Origin: CAIRYW01 sp964555825
GTDB lineage: Bacteria > Patescibacteriota > Minisyncoccia > Phycocordibacterales > CAIRYW01
Assembly: GCA_964555825.1 (NCBI GenBank)
Contig: CAZKTY010000038.1
Location: 1 to 7,790 of the forward strand
Length of the DNA stretch: 7,790 nt
Direction of reading: 5' to 3'
Shown: piece after piece, positions 1-6,604 of the stretch
Numbering within the stretch: the first letter of the stretch is position 1
Layout of the letters: each line of letters begins with the position of its first letter
Program-made: the position numbers and the translations under genes
The notes under the pieces: generated by a model
Database searches by the model: none
Told to the model about the DNA's origin: nothing
The model's input: the letters and a program-made list of their open reading frames with translations, nothing else

Positions 1-118
1 TAGTAAGTTTAGCCCCACACTCAGCAAGAAAAATTGCATCACCAAGACCTCTTCCAAGAAGGCCTAGTCCCATGATCGTTATTTTTTTGTCTTTAAAATA
101 TTCTTTGTAATTGATCAT
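1..118 (-). CDS. murD: UDP-N-acetylmuramoylalanine--D-glutamate ligase, N-terminus (partial)
   Basis: Only the first 39 codons lie in the window; the gene continues past the left edge. The translation starts MINYKEYFKDKKITIMGLGL and continues with a glycine-rich turn (GLGLLGRGLGD) and then FLAECGAKLT. This matches the Rossmann-like N-terminal UDP-binding fold of MurD, especially the short MurD versions seen in Patescibacteria. MurD adds D-glutamate to UDP-MurNAc-L-alanine in the cytoplasm during peptidoglycan precursor synthesis. The ATG (118-116) overlaps the TGA of the upstream phosphatase-like gene in an ATGA, so translational coupling is likely. No Shine-Dalgarno precedes it. Another Mur ligase or a different Rossmann protein cannot be fully excluded from 39 residues. 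Confidence 0.75.
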   Translation of the reverse strand, partial: MINYKEYFKDKKITIMGLGLLGRGLGDAIFLAECGAKLT

Positions 119-534
119 TGTTTCGAAATAAGATCCTGAACAAGCGGAAATATAATATCATATGTGTCCTCTGCTATCTTTCTCGTTACAAAAACAGGAT
201 TTTCTACATTCCACCAAATGACTTTTTTATTATTTTTCAAAAAATCTGGTACATAGGGTTCTTCTGCCATTGATACAATAATATCAGCTTTTTCTAGCAT
301 TTCCGGTATCAATCTTTTTGTCTTATTCTCCCTTATGTTTATATTGTGTTCCTCCATTACCTCAAAAAAATTCTCTGGCATTATATCTTTTAGAAGTTGA
401 CCCTCTGGTTCTTCTAGAGAACCAGTCGTTGTACCAGCAGAAAAAGCATCTTTGCTTTTTGTGAGGTCATTATAAATAGCTTCAGCCATCTGGCTTCTGA
501 ACCAATTTCCTTTGCATATAAACAGTAATTTCAT
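115..534 (-). CDS. low-molecular-weight protein tyrosine phosphatase / ArsC-like protein
   Basis: A 139-residue protein, slightly shorter than typical LMW-PTPs (about 150). The N-terminal strand and P-loop are clear: LLFICKGNWFRSQMAEA, giving Cys7-x5-Arg13-Ser14. This is the phosphate-binding, nucleophile-bearing loop of LMW-PTPs and of arsenate reductases built on the same fold. The middle part (ADIIVSMAEE, residues 83-92) also fits the fold. The place where the family carries the general-acid Asp in a D-P pair reads W-N-V-E-N-P, so that Asp appears to be Asn112, with Glu111 next to it. Catalysis may be weak, use Glu111, or be lost. The gene lies 3 bp downstream of a 46-aa membrane protein and overlaps murD by 4 bp. 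No Shine-Dalgarno is visible before the ATG. Substrate unknown; a protein or sugar phosphate is possible. Confidence 0.75.
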   Translation of the reverse strand: MKLLFICKGNWFRSQMAEAIYNDLTKSKDAFSAGTTTGSLEEPEGQLLKDIMPENFFEVMEEHNINIRENKTKRLIPEMLEKADIIVSMAEEPYVPDFLKNNKKVIWWNVENPVFVTRKIAEDTYDIIFPLVQDLISKQ

Positions 535-537
535 ATT

Positions 538-678
538 TTATTCATCATCTTCTGCCAATTCAATGATCTCGAAATCCTTAGCAGAAAGCTCTCCTCCTTT
601 TTTTATAGGACTAGCCTTAAATAAGAAAATACACACAATACCAGACAAAATTATCAAAAAAAGTGATCCAGAGATCAT
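538..678 (-). CDS. 46-residue single-pass membrane protein, unknown function
   Basis: This small ORF fills the only gap between the ATPase gene and the phosphatase-like gene. Its ATG (678-676) overlaps the ATPase stop as ATGA, and its TAA (540-538) lies 3 bp before the next ATG. The translation begins MISGSLFLIILSGIVCIFLF (one membrane helix, residues 4-20), followed by a basic KASPIKK stretch and an acidic tail ending ELAEDDE. Such exact end-to-end packing on both sides is hard to explain unless it is translated. By the positive-inside rule the charged tail should be cytoplasmic, so it could be a partner or anchor for the soluble ATPase encoded just before it; that is inference. I recognise no family. 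Confidence 0.6.
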   Translation of the reverse strand: MISGSLFLIILSGIVCIFLFKASPIKKGGELSAKDFEIIELAEDDE

Positions 679-2456
679 TCTATTCCAAGGACCTTTTTAA
701 GCATCTCTTCTGGGAGTTCTTTCTTATCATTTGAATTCTCAACTACTGGATCTTTTTTAATAGTATCCTTAGCAACTTCTTTAGGAGAAATTTCTTCCTT
801 AGGACGACTCTCTGTATCTGCTCCAGCTTCTTTCAAAGCTTTGCGCAATTCCTCTATGTGTTCTGCGGTCGGAGCTTTTTTCTCTTTTTCTATTTTTGGA
901 TTTTGTCTCAAATAACTCAAAGAAACAGCTTTGCGCAATTCTCTCTCTCTTGTTAGAGCATCCGATTCTTTTGGACCTTTATTCTCTTGAGAGATCTTTG
1001 TAGCAGGTCTGCCAAGAACAGCTTCTAAAGCAGATTCAACTGCAGTTTTTTTATTTGGATTTCCATTTTGACTAAAATTTTTCTGTGGATGTGAATTCTG
1101 CCCAGAATCATTGTTACGATTAAAATTAGCTGACTTGTTTCCTCCCCCATCTTTTGTTGAAACAATTTCTTCATGCCATTTTTTTATATCTTCTTCAACT
1201 GTTTGACGGGTCTTTGCAAAAACAGTTCTTGTATTTTGAATTATCTCTTTGGTGTAATTTATCTCTGGCTTTTTCAATGGAGGCAAGGTCTTTGCGGAAA
1301 AAGGTCTAGAAGAAACACCATCGATCATCAACTTAAGATAAACCTGTGCAAATCCAAGATTCACAAGATCCTCACCAAGAAAATATGGACTAAATTCTTT
1401 TTCCAGAATTTCTGCATCAAAAGCTCCAACTCTAAAAGCTATCATCGTTCCAACGTTCCCAAAAACAGCAGCTCGCACTTCTTCTGTCATCTGCTCGATG
1501 TATTGATTGGCAACAATAAGATTTAATTTATATTTTCTAGCTTCAGAAAGGATATCGGCAAAAGATTCATTAGCAAAGTTCTGGAACTCATCTACATAAA
1601 GATAAAAATTCGGCTTTGTCTCGAGTTCCTTTTCTGAAATATCTGCACGACTCATAGCAGCAAGATATATTTTGGTAATGACCATACTTCCCAAGATATT
1701 CGTGTTTGATTCTCCTACTTTTCCTTTTGAAAGATTCACTATTAATATCTTCTTTTCATCCATCACATCTCGCAGACTAAAAGAAGATTGTGCCTGACCG
1801 ATGATATTTCTAATTAGAGGATTGGCAATGAATTGGCCTATCTTGTTTTGGATAGCAGCCCCAGCCTCTTGCATGTATTTTGGTCCATATTTGGCAAATT
1901 CCTGGGTCCAGAAGGCTTTGACTGATGGATCTGAGACATTATCCACAACCTGTTTTCTGTATGTCTCATCTGAAAGCATCCTATTAACACCAAGTAAGGT
2001 TGAATTTGGATATTCCAAGAGTGCCAAAAGTACATTATTCAAGATGTATTCCATTCGAGCAGACCAAGCATCCTGCCAGATCCTTTTGAAAACTGACATA
2101 AGTCCATTTGCAACCAAATGCCTCTTATCAGGACCAATATCTTCCAAGAGGTTAAATGAGATTGGATTATCTAGATCAAAAGGTGCAAAATAAATAACAT
2201 CTTTTATTCTCTCTTTCGGAACATATTCCAAAAGAAGTTCTGCTGTCTTTCCATGTGGATCAATAAAAGAGATCCCCCTGCCAGCTTGAATATCTTGAAT
2301 GGCAAGATTTTCCAAAAGGGTTGATTTTCCCATTCCGGTCTTACCAATGACATAAGTATGTCTGGAACGATCTTTGAGTTTGATACCAAATTTTAATCGC
2401 CTATTTCGCGAATCTGTTTCGGCAAAATACACAACTTGATTGGGATCTTCTTGCAT
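675..2456 (-). CDS. TraG/VirD4-like (type IV secretion coupling-protein family) ATPase
   Basis: A 593-residue P-loop ATPase of the VirD4/TraG/HerA-FtsK group. Walker A is GKTGMGKS (residues 38-45); FIDPHGK follows at 64-70; Walker B is FYLYVDE (284-290, Asp289-Glu290) followed by FQNF. The segment after Walker B (ARKYKLNLIVANQYIEQM, 306-323) matches the region of TraG/TraD enzymes that holds the TraM-recognition fold. Classical VirD4 proteins have N-terminal membrane helices; none are present here, and Walker A comes within 40 residues. Residues about 435-593 are low-complexity, Asn/Lys/Glu-rich and probably disordered. They carry a twin ELRKA motif encoded by an exact 15-bp repeat (837-851 and 927-941) and end in EEMLKKVLGIE. 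It probably drives DNA or protein transport at the membrane. The start is ATG 2456, with an extended -10 seven nt upstream and no Shine-Dalgarno. It follows the hydrolase gene after 28 bp. Confidence 0.8.
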   Translation of the reverse strand: MQEDPNQVVYFAETDSRNRRLKFGIKLKDRSRHTYVIGKTGMGKSTLLENLAIQDIQAGRGISFIDPHGKTAELLLEYVPKERIKDVIYFAPFDLDNPISFNLLEDIGPDKRHLVANGLMSVFKRIWQDAWSARMEYILNNVLLALLEYPNSTLLGVNRMLSDETYRKQVVDNVSDPSVKAFWTQEFAKYGPKYMQEAGAAIQNKIGQFIANPLIRNIIGQAQSSFSLRDVMDEKKILIVNLSKGKVGESNTNILGSMVITKIYLAAMSRADISEKELETKPNFYLYVDEFQNFANESFADILSEARKYKLNLIVANQYIEQMTEEVRAAVFGNVGTMIAFRVGAFDAEILEKEFSPYFLGEDLVNLGFAQVYLKLMIDGVSSRPFSAKTLPPLKKPEINYTKEIIQNTRTVFAKTRQTVEEDIKKWHEEIVSTKDGGGNKSANFNRNNDSGQNSHPQKNFSQNGNPNKKTAVESALEAVLGRPATKISQENKGPKESDALTRERELRKAVSLSYLRQNPKIEKEKKAPTAEHIEELRKALKEAGADTESRPKEEISPKEVAKDTIKKDPVVENSNDKKELPEEMLKKVLGIE

Positions 2457-2463
2457 ATTAGAA

Positions 2464-2472
2464 ATTATAACA
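2464..2472 (-). promoter_or_regulatory. extended -10 promoter element, leaderless geometry
   Basis: The 28-bp gap before the ATPase gene contains TGTTATAAT (2472-2464), a perfect extended -10 (TGn-TATAAT). Its 3' end is 7 nt from the ATG at 2456, so transcription would start at or next to the start codon. No convincing -35 lies 17 nt upstream, but extended -10 promoters do not need a strong one. By this reading the ATPase can be transcribed separately from the upstream genes as a leaderless mRNA. Confidence 0.4.
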
Positions 2473-2484
2473 TAAGGTCAATTT

Positions 2485-3732
2485 TTATTTCCCAAGAGCA
2501 GCTTCAGTATAAACATTTGAAGCACTCCAAAGAAGCCATGAGTTCAGACCAACGTCATATGTAGCTTGAATTTGTGATCTTACTTCGGTAGGACCATAAG
2601 TTCCTCCAAAACTAAAATCCTGAAGCCATGGGCGGAGTTTATTTTTGTCATAGACGGTCTTCTCATAGAGTTGAGATTGTTTTGTTGAAGTAGAAACAAA
2701 ATTTGAAACAATGGGTACCGCTCCAATAAAATCGAACTTCGTGGAAGTAGCCTCTGCCCTTCCAACAGCTGTCGACATACTGTATTGGATAACGCCATAG
2801 ACATTTTTATTTGGATCTTTGTATCCATGAAAATTTTTAGCAAAGTGAGAAGGATAGACCATTGGACAAACATAATCAAAATACGGCATAGTTTTTTCTA
2901 AGATCTGTCCTATACCCATATCATCTTCAGCAACAGTCGTCAGACCAAAAAGATCAGCTGACATTTTTATACCTTGTGGACTCAACCTATCGTGGAGATA
3001 CTTAAAAAATGATTCCAGAATATCTGATTTTGTCTTTCCTTCTGAATTTGAGATAAGCATATTCTGGATATCTCCATCTGAAGGATAACGAATATAATCA
3101 AAATTTATCTCATCAAAACCTGCATTGTAAGAATCTTCCGCCAGTTTTGCAGTTCTATCCCAAACCTCCTTTGACTCAGGATCTAAATAAGATAGACCCT
3201 TTTTATCAGTCCATATTTTGGAAGGATCATTCTTTTTCTTTATAGCAAATTCAGGATTTTTTTTTGAGTAGTAAGGATCCTGAAAAGTTGTGATACGCCC
3301 TATGACATATATATTCTTTTGGTGCAATTCCTTTATGAAATCCTGCATATCTTTTGCATTGCAGTTTGGAGACAGATCACCTTTCCATGAATCGTTCGGT
3401 AAAAAAGAAATATAACCACTGTAATCTTTTATATCAATGACTATAGAATTCAGCTCTGTTTTCTCTATCATATTTACAAGACCTTCTCTAAGATCTTTAC
3501 TACCTGCATAACAAGCACTCATATATATCCCTTTAACAACTTTAGGAGTACTAACGTGTTCAGCTTTTGGTCCCATTTCCGTCAGAGTGTTTTGAGTGGA
3601 TGATGCAGTACTGGTTGCGGGTTGACCAGTTGTAGATGAAGACTGTTGAGAGACAATATTTGGAATAAAAATAATAGCTAAAACAATTATGGCAACAATT
3701 GCCAAGAAAATGTATAAGTGGATCTTCTTCAT
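2485..3732 (-). CDS. membrane-anchored putative glycoside hydrolase (DUF4015-type)
   Basis: A 415-residue protein with an N-terminal membrane anchor or signal (residues 5-24, IHLYIFLAIVAIIVLAIIFI), a Ser/Thr/Gln-rich linker (about 29-52) and a large extracytoplasmic domain. The domain starts KVVKGIYMSACYAG and shows the hallmarks of the DUF4015 putative glycosyl hydrolase family: NSIVIDIKDYSG (about 95-106), NFDYIRYPSDG (about 210-220), MSADLFGL (about 257-264), DYVCPMVYPSHF (about 286-297) and a closing SWLLWSASNVY. These belong to a TIM-barrel fold related to glycoside hydrolases; the substrate is unknown. It probably acts on surface or host polysaccharide outside the cell. The ATG follows the TAA of the 84-aa gene directly (TAAATG), so it is cotranscribed and probably coupled. 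No Shine-Dalgarno is evident. Confidence 0.8.
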   Translation of the reverse strand: MKKIHLYIFLAIVAIIVLAIIFIPNIVSQQSSSTTGQPATSTASSTQNTLTEMGPKAEHVSTPKVVKGIYMSACYAGSKDLREGLVNMIEKTELNSIVIDIKDYSGYISFLPNDSWKGDLSPNCNAKDMQDFIKELHQKNIYVIGRITTFQDPYYSKKNPEFAIKKKNDPSKIWTDKKGLSYLDPESKEVWDRTAKLAEDSYNAGFDEINFDYIRYPSDGDIQNMLISNSEGKTKSDILESFFKYLHDRLSPQGIKMSADLFGLTTVAEDDMGIGQILEKTMPYFDYVCPMVYPSHFAKNFHGYKDPNKNVYGVIQYSMSTAVGRAEATSTKFDFIGAVPIVSNFVSTSTKQSQLYEKTVYDKNKLRPWLQDFSFGGTYGPTEVRSQIQATYDVGLNSWLLWSASNVYTEAALGK

Positions 3733-3987
3733 TTAGTTGAATGGATTCTCTATCTGATCTTCAACAACTTCTTTTAATTTTTTTTCTGGTTTACTCTCAA
3801 CAAAGATATCACTTTTGGTCTTTGATCTACTGTATTTTGATCTAAGATAAAGAGAGACAATAGCCAAGAGAGTAATAAGAGCTCCACATATATAGATAAG
3901 TAAATTCTTTGAATCTCTAGAAAATCCTGTTAAAGGCAAGATAAGTACTAGAACTCCTAAAATAAGATATATTTGGTCTTCTTTCAT
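3733..3987 (-). CDS. 84-residue protein with two membrane helices, unknown
   Basis: The protein has two hydrophobic helices (about residues 6-22 and 29-47) separated by a short polar turn (SRDSKN). A basic stretch (RSKYSRSKTKSD) and a charged tail ending IENPFN follow, so both termini are probably cytoplasmic. I recognise no family. It starts 47 bp after rsmI and its TAA directly touches the ATG of the secreted hydrolase, suggesting the two are made together. A -10-like TACAAT sits 6 nt before the ATG, and no Shine-Dalgarno is present. Confidence 0.65.
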   Translation of the reverse strand: MKEDQIYLILGVLVLILPLTGFSRDSKNLLIYICGALITLLAIVSLYLRSKYSRSKTKSDIFVESKPEKKLKEVVEDQIENPFN

Positions 3988-3993
3988 AGAGAG

Positions 3994-4022
3994 ATTGTAA
4001 CCTTTTTTTTATATAAATTAAA
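3994..4022 (-). promoter_or_regulatory. candidate internal promoter, leaderless geometry
   Basis: In the 47-bp gap after rsmI, TACAAT (3999-3994, five of six to the -10 consensus) lies 6 nt before the ATG at 3987. A weak -35-like TTTAAT (4022-4017) is 17 nt upstream. The predicted transcription start falls at the start codon. The region is very AT-rich, so chance matches are likely; the support is the repeat of the same geometry at 7344, 6489 and 2456. Confidence 0.3.
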
Positions 4023-4034
4023 GCAAAATATGGA

Positions 4035-4703
4035 TCAATAGATCATAACTACAAATTCTCCGCGTACCTTTTCTGGCTCATTTTTAAATATTTCTAAGAT
4101 ATCATCTGCCCTGCCTGTCAAAAATTCTTCGTAGATCTTAGTCAATTCCCTGCCTATCACAAGCTTCTTTTCTGGAGCAAATTTTTTGATCGATTCTAAA
4201 GCTTTCTCTATCCTATGTGGAGATTCAAAAAAAATATAAGGTCTTTTTGATCCTGCGATCTCTTTGAACAATGTCTCCCTACCTTTCTTATGTGGTAAAA
4301 AACCCAAAAAAGTGAATTCCCCACCTAAAATACCACTGGCAGAAAAAGCTGCAGTTAAAGAACTAGCACCTGGTATAGGGATTATCTTTGCTTCTGGTAT
4401 TTCTTCTCTGATCTTAGCGACCAAAATACTTCCAGGGTCAGAAATAGCAGGAGTACCGGCATCTGAAACAAGAGCTAGATCTTTTCCATCTTTTAGAAGA
4501 TCTATGATCTTATCGATCTTTGATAGTTTACTTTGAGCATAAAAACTATCAGTGGGAGTTGTTATTTCATAATGTTTGAGCAAAGTTCTTGTGGTTCTTG
4601 TGTCCTCACAAAAAACAATGTCAACTTCTTTTAGAATGCGGATAGCTCGAAAGGTCATATCCTCAAGATTTCCTATTGGCGTAGCTATTATATATAGATT
4701 CAT
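4035..4703 (-). CDS. rsmI: 16S rRNA (cytidine-1402-2'-O)-methyltransferase
   Basis: RsmI is an SAM-dependent tetrapyrrole-methylase-fold enzyme that 2'-O-methylates C1402 in the ribosomal decoding centre. The family motifs are all here: IATPIGNLEDMTFRA (residues 6-20), FCEDTRTT (31-38), LALVSDAGTPAISDPG (76-91), IPGASSLTAAFSASG (110-124), FFESPHRI (158-165) and GRELTKIYEE (174-183). At 222 residues it is shorter than the roughly 285 of E. coli RsmI and ends at GEFVVMIY, right after the catalytic domain, so the C-terminal extension is missing. The ATG overlaps the TGA of the upstream 172-aa gene (4700-4703, ATGA). The target base, C1402 of 16S rRNA, is itself encoded at the right edge of the window. 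No Shine-Dalgarno is visible. Confidence 0.93.
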   Translation of the reverse strand: MNLYIIATPIGNLEDMTFRAIRILKEVDIVFCEDTRTTRTLLKHYEITTPTDSFYAQSKLSKIDKIIDLLKDGKDLALVSDAGTPAISDPGSILVAKIREEIPEAKIIPIPGASSLTAAFSASGILGGEFTFLGFLPHKKGRETLFKEIAGSKRPYIFFESPHRIEKALESIKKFAPEKKLVIGRELTKIYEEFLTGRADDILEIFKNEPEKVRGEFVVMIY

Positions 4704-5218
4704 TGAGTTAAAAGATTAAAGCTTGGAATAATTTTAGTTTGAACATCAAAATAAGGACCTTTATACAAGGTACCATACACGACATCTGGAAAACCAACAA
4801 AACCCTCATCATCTTGCCCTAATATATATCCAAAGATATATTCTCCAGACTCCTTGATCTTTATTGTTGGATGAAGACTTTTTTGAGCAGCACTCCATTC
4901 AGTTAAAGAAAATCTCCTGATAGAAAAAACTTTTACACGTCCGCCTAAATTATGCATTAGAGAAAAATCTACGTCGTTATTTTTTTTGTCTTCTTGGATA
5001 CCCACACCTGACCAACTTATTGGGAAAGTAATGCTGAAACCTAGATATTTGTTCGTATAGACTCTCGGAACTTTCACTGGATTTACAACATTAGAAGTGA
5101 TCTGGACAAGGTCTTGATAAAGTCCTCCGAAATAGAAACCTATGGAAAAAATTACCAAAAGTAACAAGTAGGAGATAAGTCTTGTATACCAGGTTACTTT
5201 ATTCCATTCAATTTTCAT
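4700..5218 (-). CDS. membrane-anchored extracytoplasmic protein, 172 aa, unknown
   Basis: A basic N-terminus is followed by one membrane helix (about residues 14-31, SYLLLLVIFSIGFYFGGL) and a soluble domain of about 130 residues presumably outside the membrane. The segment YLGFSITFPISW (about 59-70) resembles the 'GFSF.YP..W' opening of PsbP-like or lipoprotein-type beta domains common in Patescibacteria. I cannot name the family with confidence. There are no catalytic motifs that I recognise. It starts 6 bp after the nucleotidyltransferase stop and overlaps rsmI by 4 bp, so it is inside the operon. The start is ATG 5218, without a Shine-Dalgarno. Confidence 0.7.
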   Translation of the reverse strand: MKIEWNKVTWYTRLISYLLLLVIFSIGFYFGGLYQDLVQITSNVVNPVKVPRVYTNKYLGFSITFPISWSGVGIQEDKKNNDVDFSLMHNLGGRVKVFSIRRFSLTEWSAAQKSLHPTIKIKESGEYIFGYILGQDDEGFVGFPDVVYGTLYKGPYFDVQTKIIPSFNLLTQ

Positions 5219-5224
5219 GAGAAC

Positions 5225-5701
5225 TTACTTTTGTTTTTTTGTTTTAGGAAGGATCTTTGCAGTCAGCCATGAGCTAGATTGGACTTTTCCTCCGTAACCA
5301 ATATTAAATATCATCTCAATACCAAGGGCTTCGCAGATCTCTGCCTCTGGAATATCAGCAATATTTTTTCTATCTCCCCCATTTGCAAAAATATTCGGCT
5401 TTATTTTTTTGAGAGCACCACACACATGATGATCATCACTGTGATGAACATAAACTTCATCAACCGGCTTAAGAGCTTGGATTATCTCTGCTCTTTCCTT
5501 TTCAGGCATAAAAGCAAATCCCTTTTTCCTCTTCAGCCAATCATCACAATTTATTATGACAACTAATTTATCTCCAAGTTTTTTTGCTTCCTCAAACATT
5601 CTGACATGACCAATATGTATCGGATCAAATCCTCCACTTACAGCAACTACTACTTTTTTCTTTGGAGATATTTTCTTAGTGATCTTATTTTTTTTGTTCA
5701 T
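5225..5701 (-). CDS. cytidylyltransferase-like nucleotidyltransferase (HIGH superfamily)
   Basis: A 158-residue protein of the nucleotidylyltransferase (CTP/ATP transferase) superfamily. From the ATG at 5701 it has a lysine-rich N-terminus, then VSGGFDPIHIGHVRMFEEA (about 21-39) with an intact H-I-G-H nucleotide-binding motif. MPEKERAEII (65-74), NGGDR (107-111) and GGKVQSSSWL (137-146) follow; the last corresponds to the ISSS/T phosphate-binding motif. It resembles TagD (glycerol-3-phosphate cytidylyltransferase) and the adenylyltransferase domain of RfaE/HldE. The substrate cannot be assigned, but a lipid- or sugar-phosphate headgroup for the envelope is likely. An in-frame TTG at 5722 would add 7 residues; I prefer the ATG because the extra residues are not family-like. 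It follows the 143-aa gene after about 30 bp. Confidence 0.82.
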   Translation of the reverse strand: MNKKNKITKKISPKKKVVVAVSGGFDPIHIGHVRMFEEAKKLGDKLVVIINCDDWLKRKKGFAFMPEKERAEIIQALKPVDEVYVHHSDDHHVCGALKKIKPNIFANGGDRKNIADIPEAEICEALGIEMIFNIGYGGKVQSSSWLTAKILPKTKKQK

Positions 5702-5733
5702 AGTTTCTTGATCCTGTGTCAAAAAATACTTTT

Positions 5734-6165
5734 TTACTCTTTACTGAAGTAAGCAATTAATTTCTCTGCTCCTTTTGGAGCATTAAAACCTAATCTATTT
5801 ATATGTTCAACCATAAGCTTGGCAATAGCCTTATCTGTATAAGATCCTTCCATATCCACCTTCGCACCATTCTTATTAAAGTATTCAGATCTCAATCCAG
5901 ATCTTACTATTTCATAGCCTTCTTTTTTCGCAAGATGATCCCTGACTTCATTGTATACATCAAATCCTTTAGAGAACATCTCTGACGGTTCGGAAGAAGC
6001 CATGTCTGAAATAAATTCTTGACCATCTTTTGAAGAAAATATATCTAGAATTGCTTCTCTAATATACTTGTCTCTTTGAACATCAAAATTCTTTTTTACT
6101 TGCTCTTCAGGGATCTCATATTCTTCTCCTGGATTTAGATCTTCTGGTTGAATTTCTATTGACAT
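5734..6165 (-). CDS. conserved-looking 143-aa soluble protein, unknown function
   Basis: I do not recognise this protein. It is acidic and soluble, with no membrane segment or signal. It opens MSIEIQPEDLNPGEEYEIPE, followed by mostly helical-looking sequence (QRDKYIREAILDIFSSKDGQ), a basic segment and a C-terminal AKLMVEHINRLGFNAPKGAEKLIAYF. It is probably the first gene of the long array: a terminator for the gene to its right lies 49 bp upstream, and TATAAA (6187-6182) is a possible -10. That element is 16 nt from this ATG but only 8 nt from an out-of-frame ATG (6173) that would read a five-residue peptide overlapping the true start. No Shine-Dalgarno is present. Codon use matches its neighbours. 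Confidence 0.65.
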   Translation of the reverse strand: MSIEIQPEDLNPGEEYEIPEEQVKKNFDVQRDKYIREAILDIFSSKDGQEFISDMASSEPSEMFSKGFDVYNEVRDHLAKKEGYEIVRSGLRSEYFNKNGAKVDMEGSYTDKAIAKLMVEHINRLGFNAPKGAEKLIAYFSKE

Positions 6166-6213
6166 ATATTCATGGATTAGGTTTATATGCTCTAAATATT
6201 ACTACAAAGTAGC

Positions 6214-6248
6214 AAAAAAGGAACTTTCTACGGGAAAGACCTCTTTTT
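6214..6248 (-). terminator. intrinsic terminator after the DUF5652-like gene
   Basis: On the minus strand GG-T-CTTTC (6241-6234), loop CCGTA, then GAAAG-TT-CC (6228-6220) forms a hairpin with a small internal T/TT mismatch, followed by TTTTTT (6219-6214). An A-rich stretch before it (6248-6242) could pair with the U-tract. Because of the flanking runs it could also stop plus-strand transcription. It separates the 67-aa gene from the long array. Confidence 0.55.
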
Positions 6249-6285
6249 CTTACATTCGTACCCGATCAACTAAACATCAATATCT

Positions 6286-6489
6286 TTATAGAACCTTCTT
6301 TTCTCTTCTGCTGAAAAAATAGATATATACAATATCAAGTATTCCAAGGGTATTTAATATAAGAATTGAAATGAACCAAGCTTTTTCTTTTCTTTGAGCA
6401 GATCTCCATAAAGCTATCCCTTTCCAGATCAATGACCATACTAAAGCTATTACAAATAAGACAGGATGTTCGGTTATTATATTTTGCAT
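6286..6489 (-). CDS. DUF5652-like two-TM membrane protein
   Basis: This 67-residue protein has two membrane helices (about 9-24 and 38-59) joined by a basic cytoplasmic loop (WRSAQRKEKAW). The pattern W-K-G-I-A-L-W-R-S-A, then WFISILILNTLGILDIVYIYFF and a basic tail, matches my memory of DUF5652, a small family frequent in Patescibacteria and some archaea whose function is unknown. It stands alone: a terminator follows it, and a promoter-like pair (ATGACC, 16 nt, AATAAT) ends 7 nt before the ATG. No Shine-Dalgarno precedes the start, so it may be leaderless. Confidence 0.72.
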   Translation of the reverse strand: MQNIITEHPVLFVIALVWSLIWKGIALWRSAQRKEKAWFISILILNTLGILDIVYIYFFSRREKKVL

Positions 6490-6496
6490 AATATTT

Positions 6497-6524
6497 ATTA
6501 TTTGCTTCTAAGTTATAAGGTCAT
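6497..6524 (-). promoter_or_regulatory. candidate promoter, leaderless geometry
   Basis: ATGACC (6524-6519, four of six to the -35 consensus), 16-nt spacer, AATAAT (6502-6497, five of six to the -10 consensus). The hexamer ends 7 nt before ATG 6489, so transcription would begin at the start codon. The composition is AT-rich, so support is moderate at best. Confidence 0.35.
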
Positions 6525-6604
6525 TTTATCATGAATATAAGCCTATTTGTTATGCAAAAAAATATTTACAGAGCTTTACAAAGAGATATATTCTTTTGAA
6601 TTAA

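Noticed and set aside
1173..1526. Plus-strand 117-codon frame inside the ATPase gene
   Set aside because: Antisense shadow of a strongly supported ATPase with Walker motifs; no independent support.
5717..5722. Perfect TTGACA upstream of the nucleotidyltransferase gene
   Set aside because: No -10-like hexamer lies 16-18 nt downstream; it overlaps the alternative TTG start and is probably chance.
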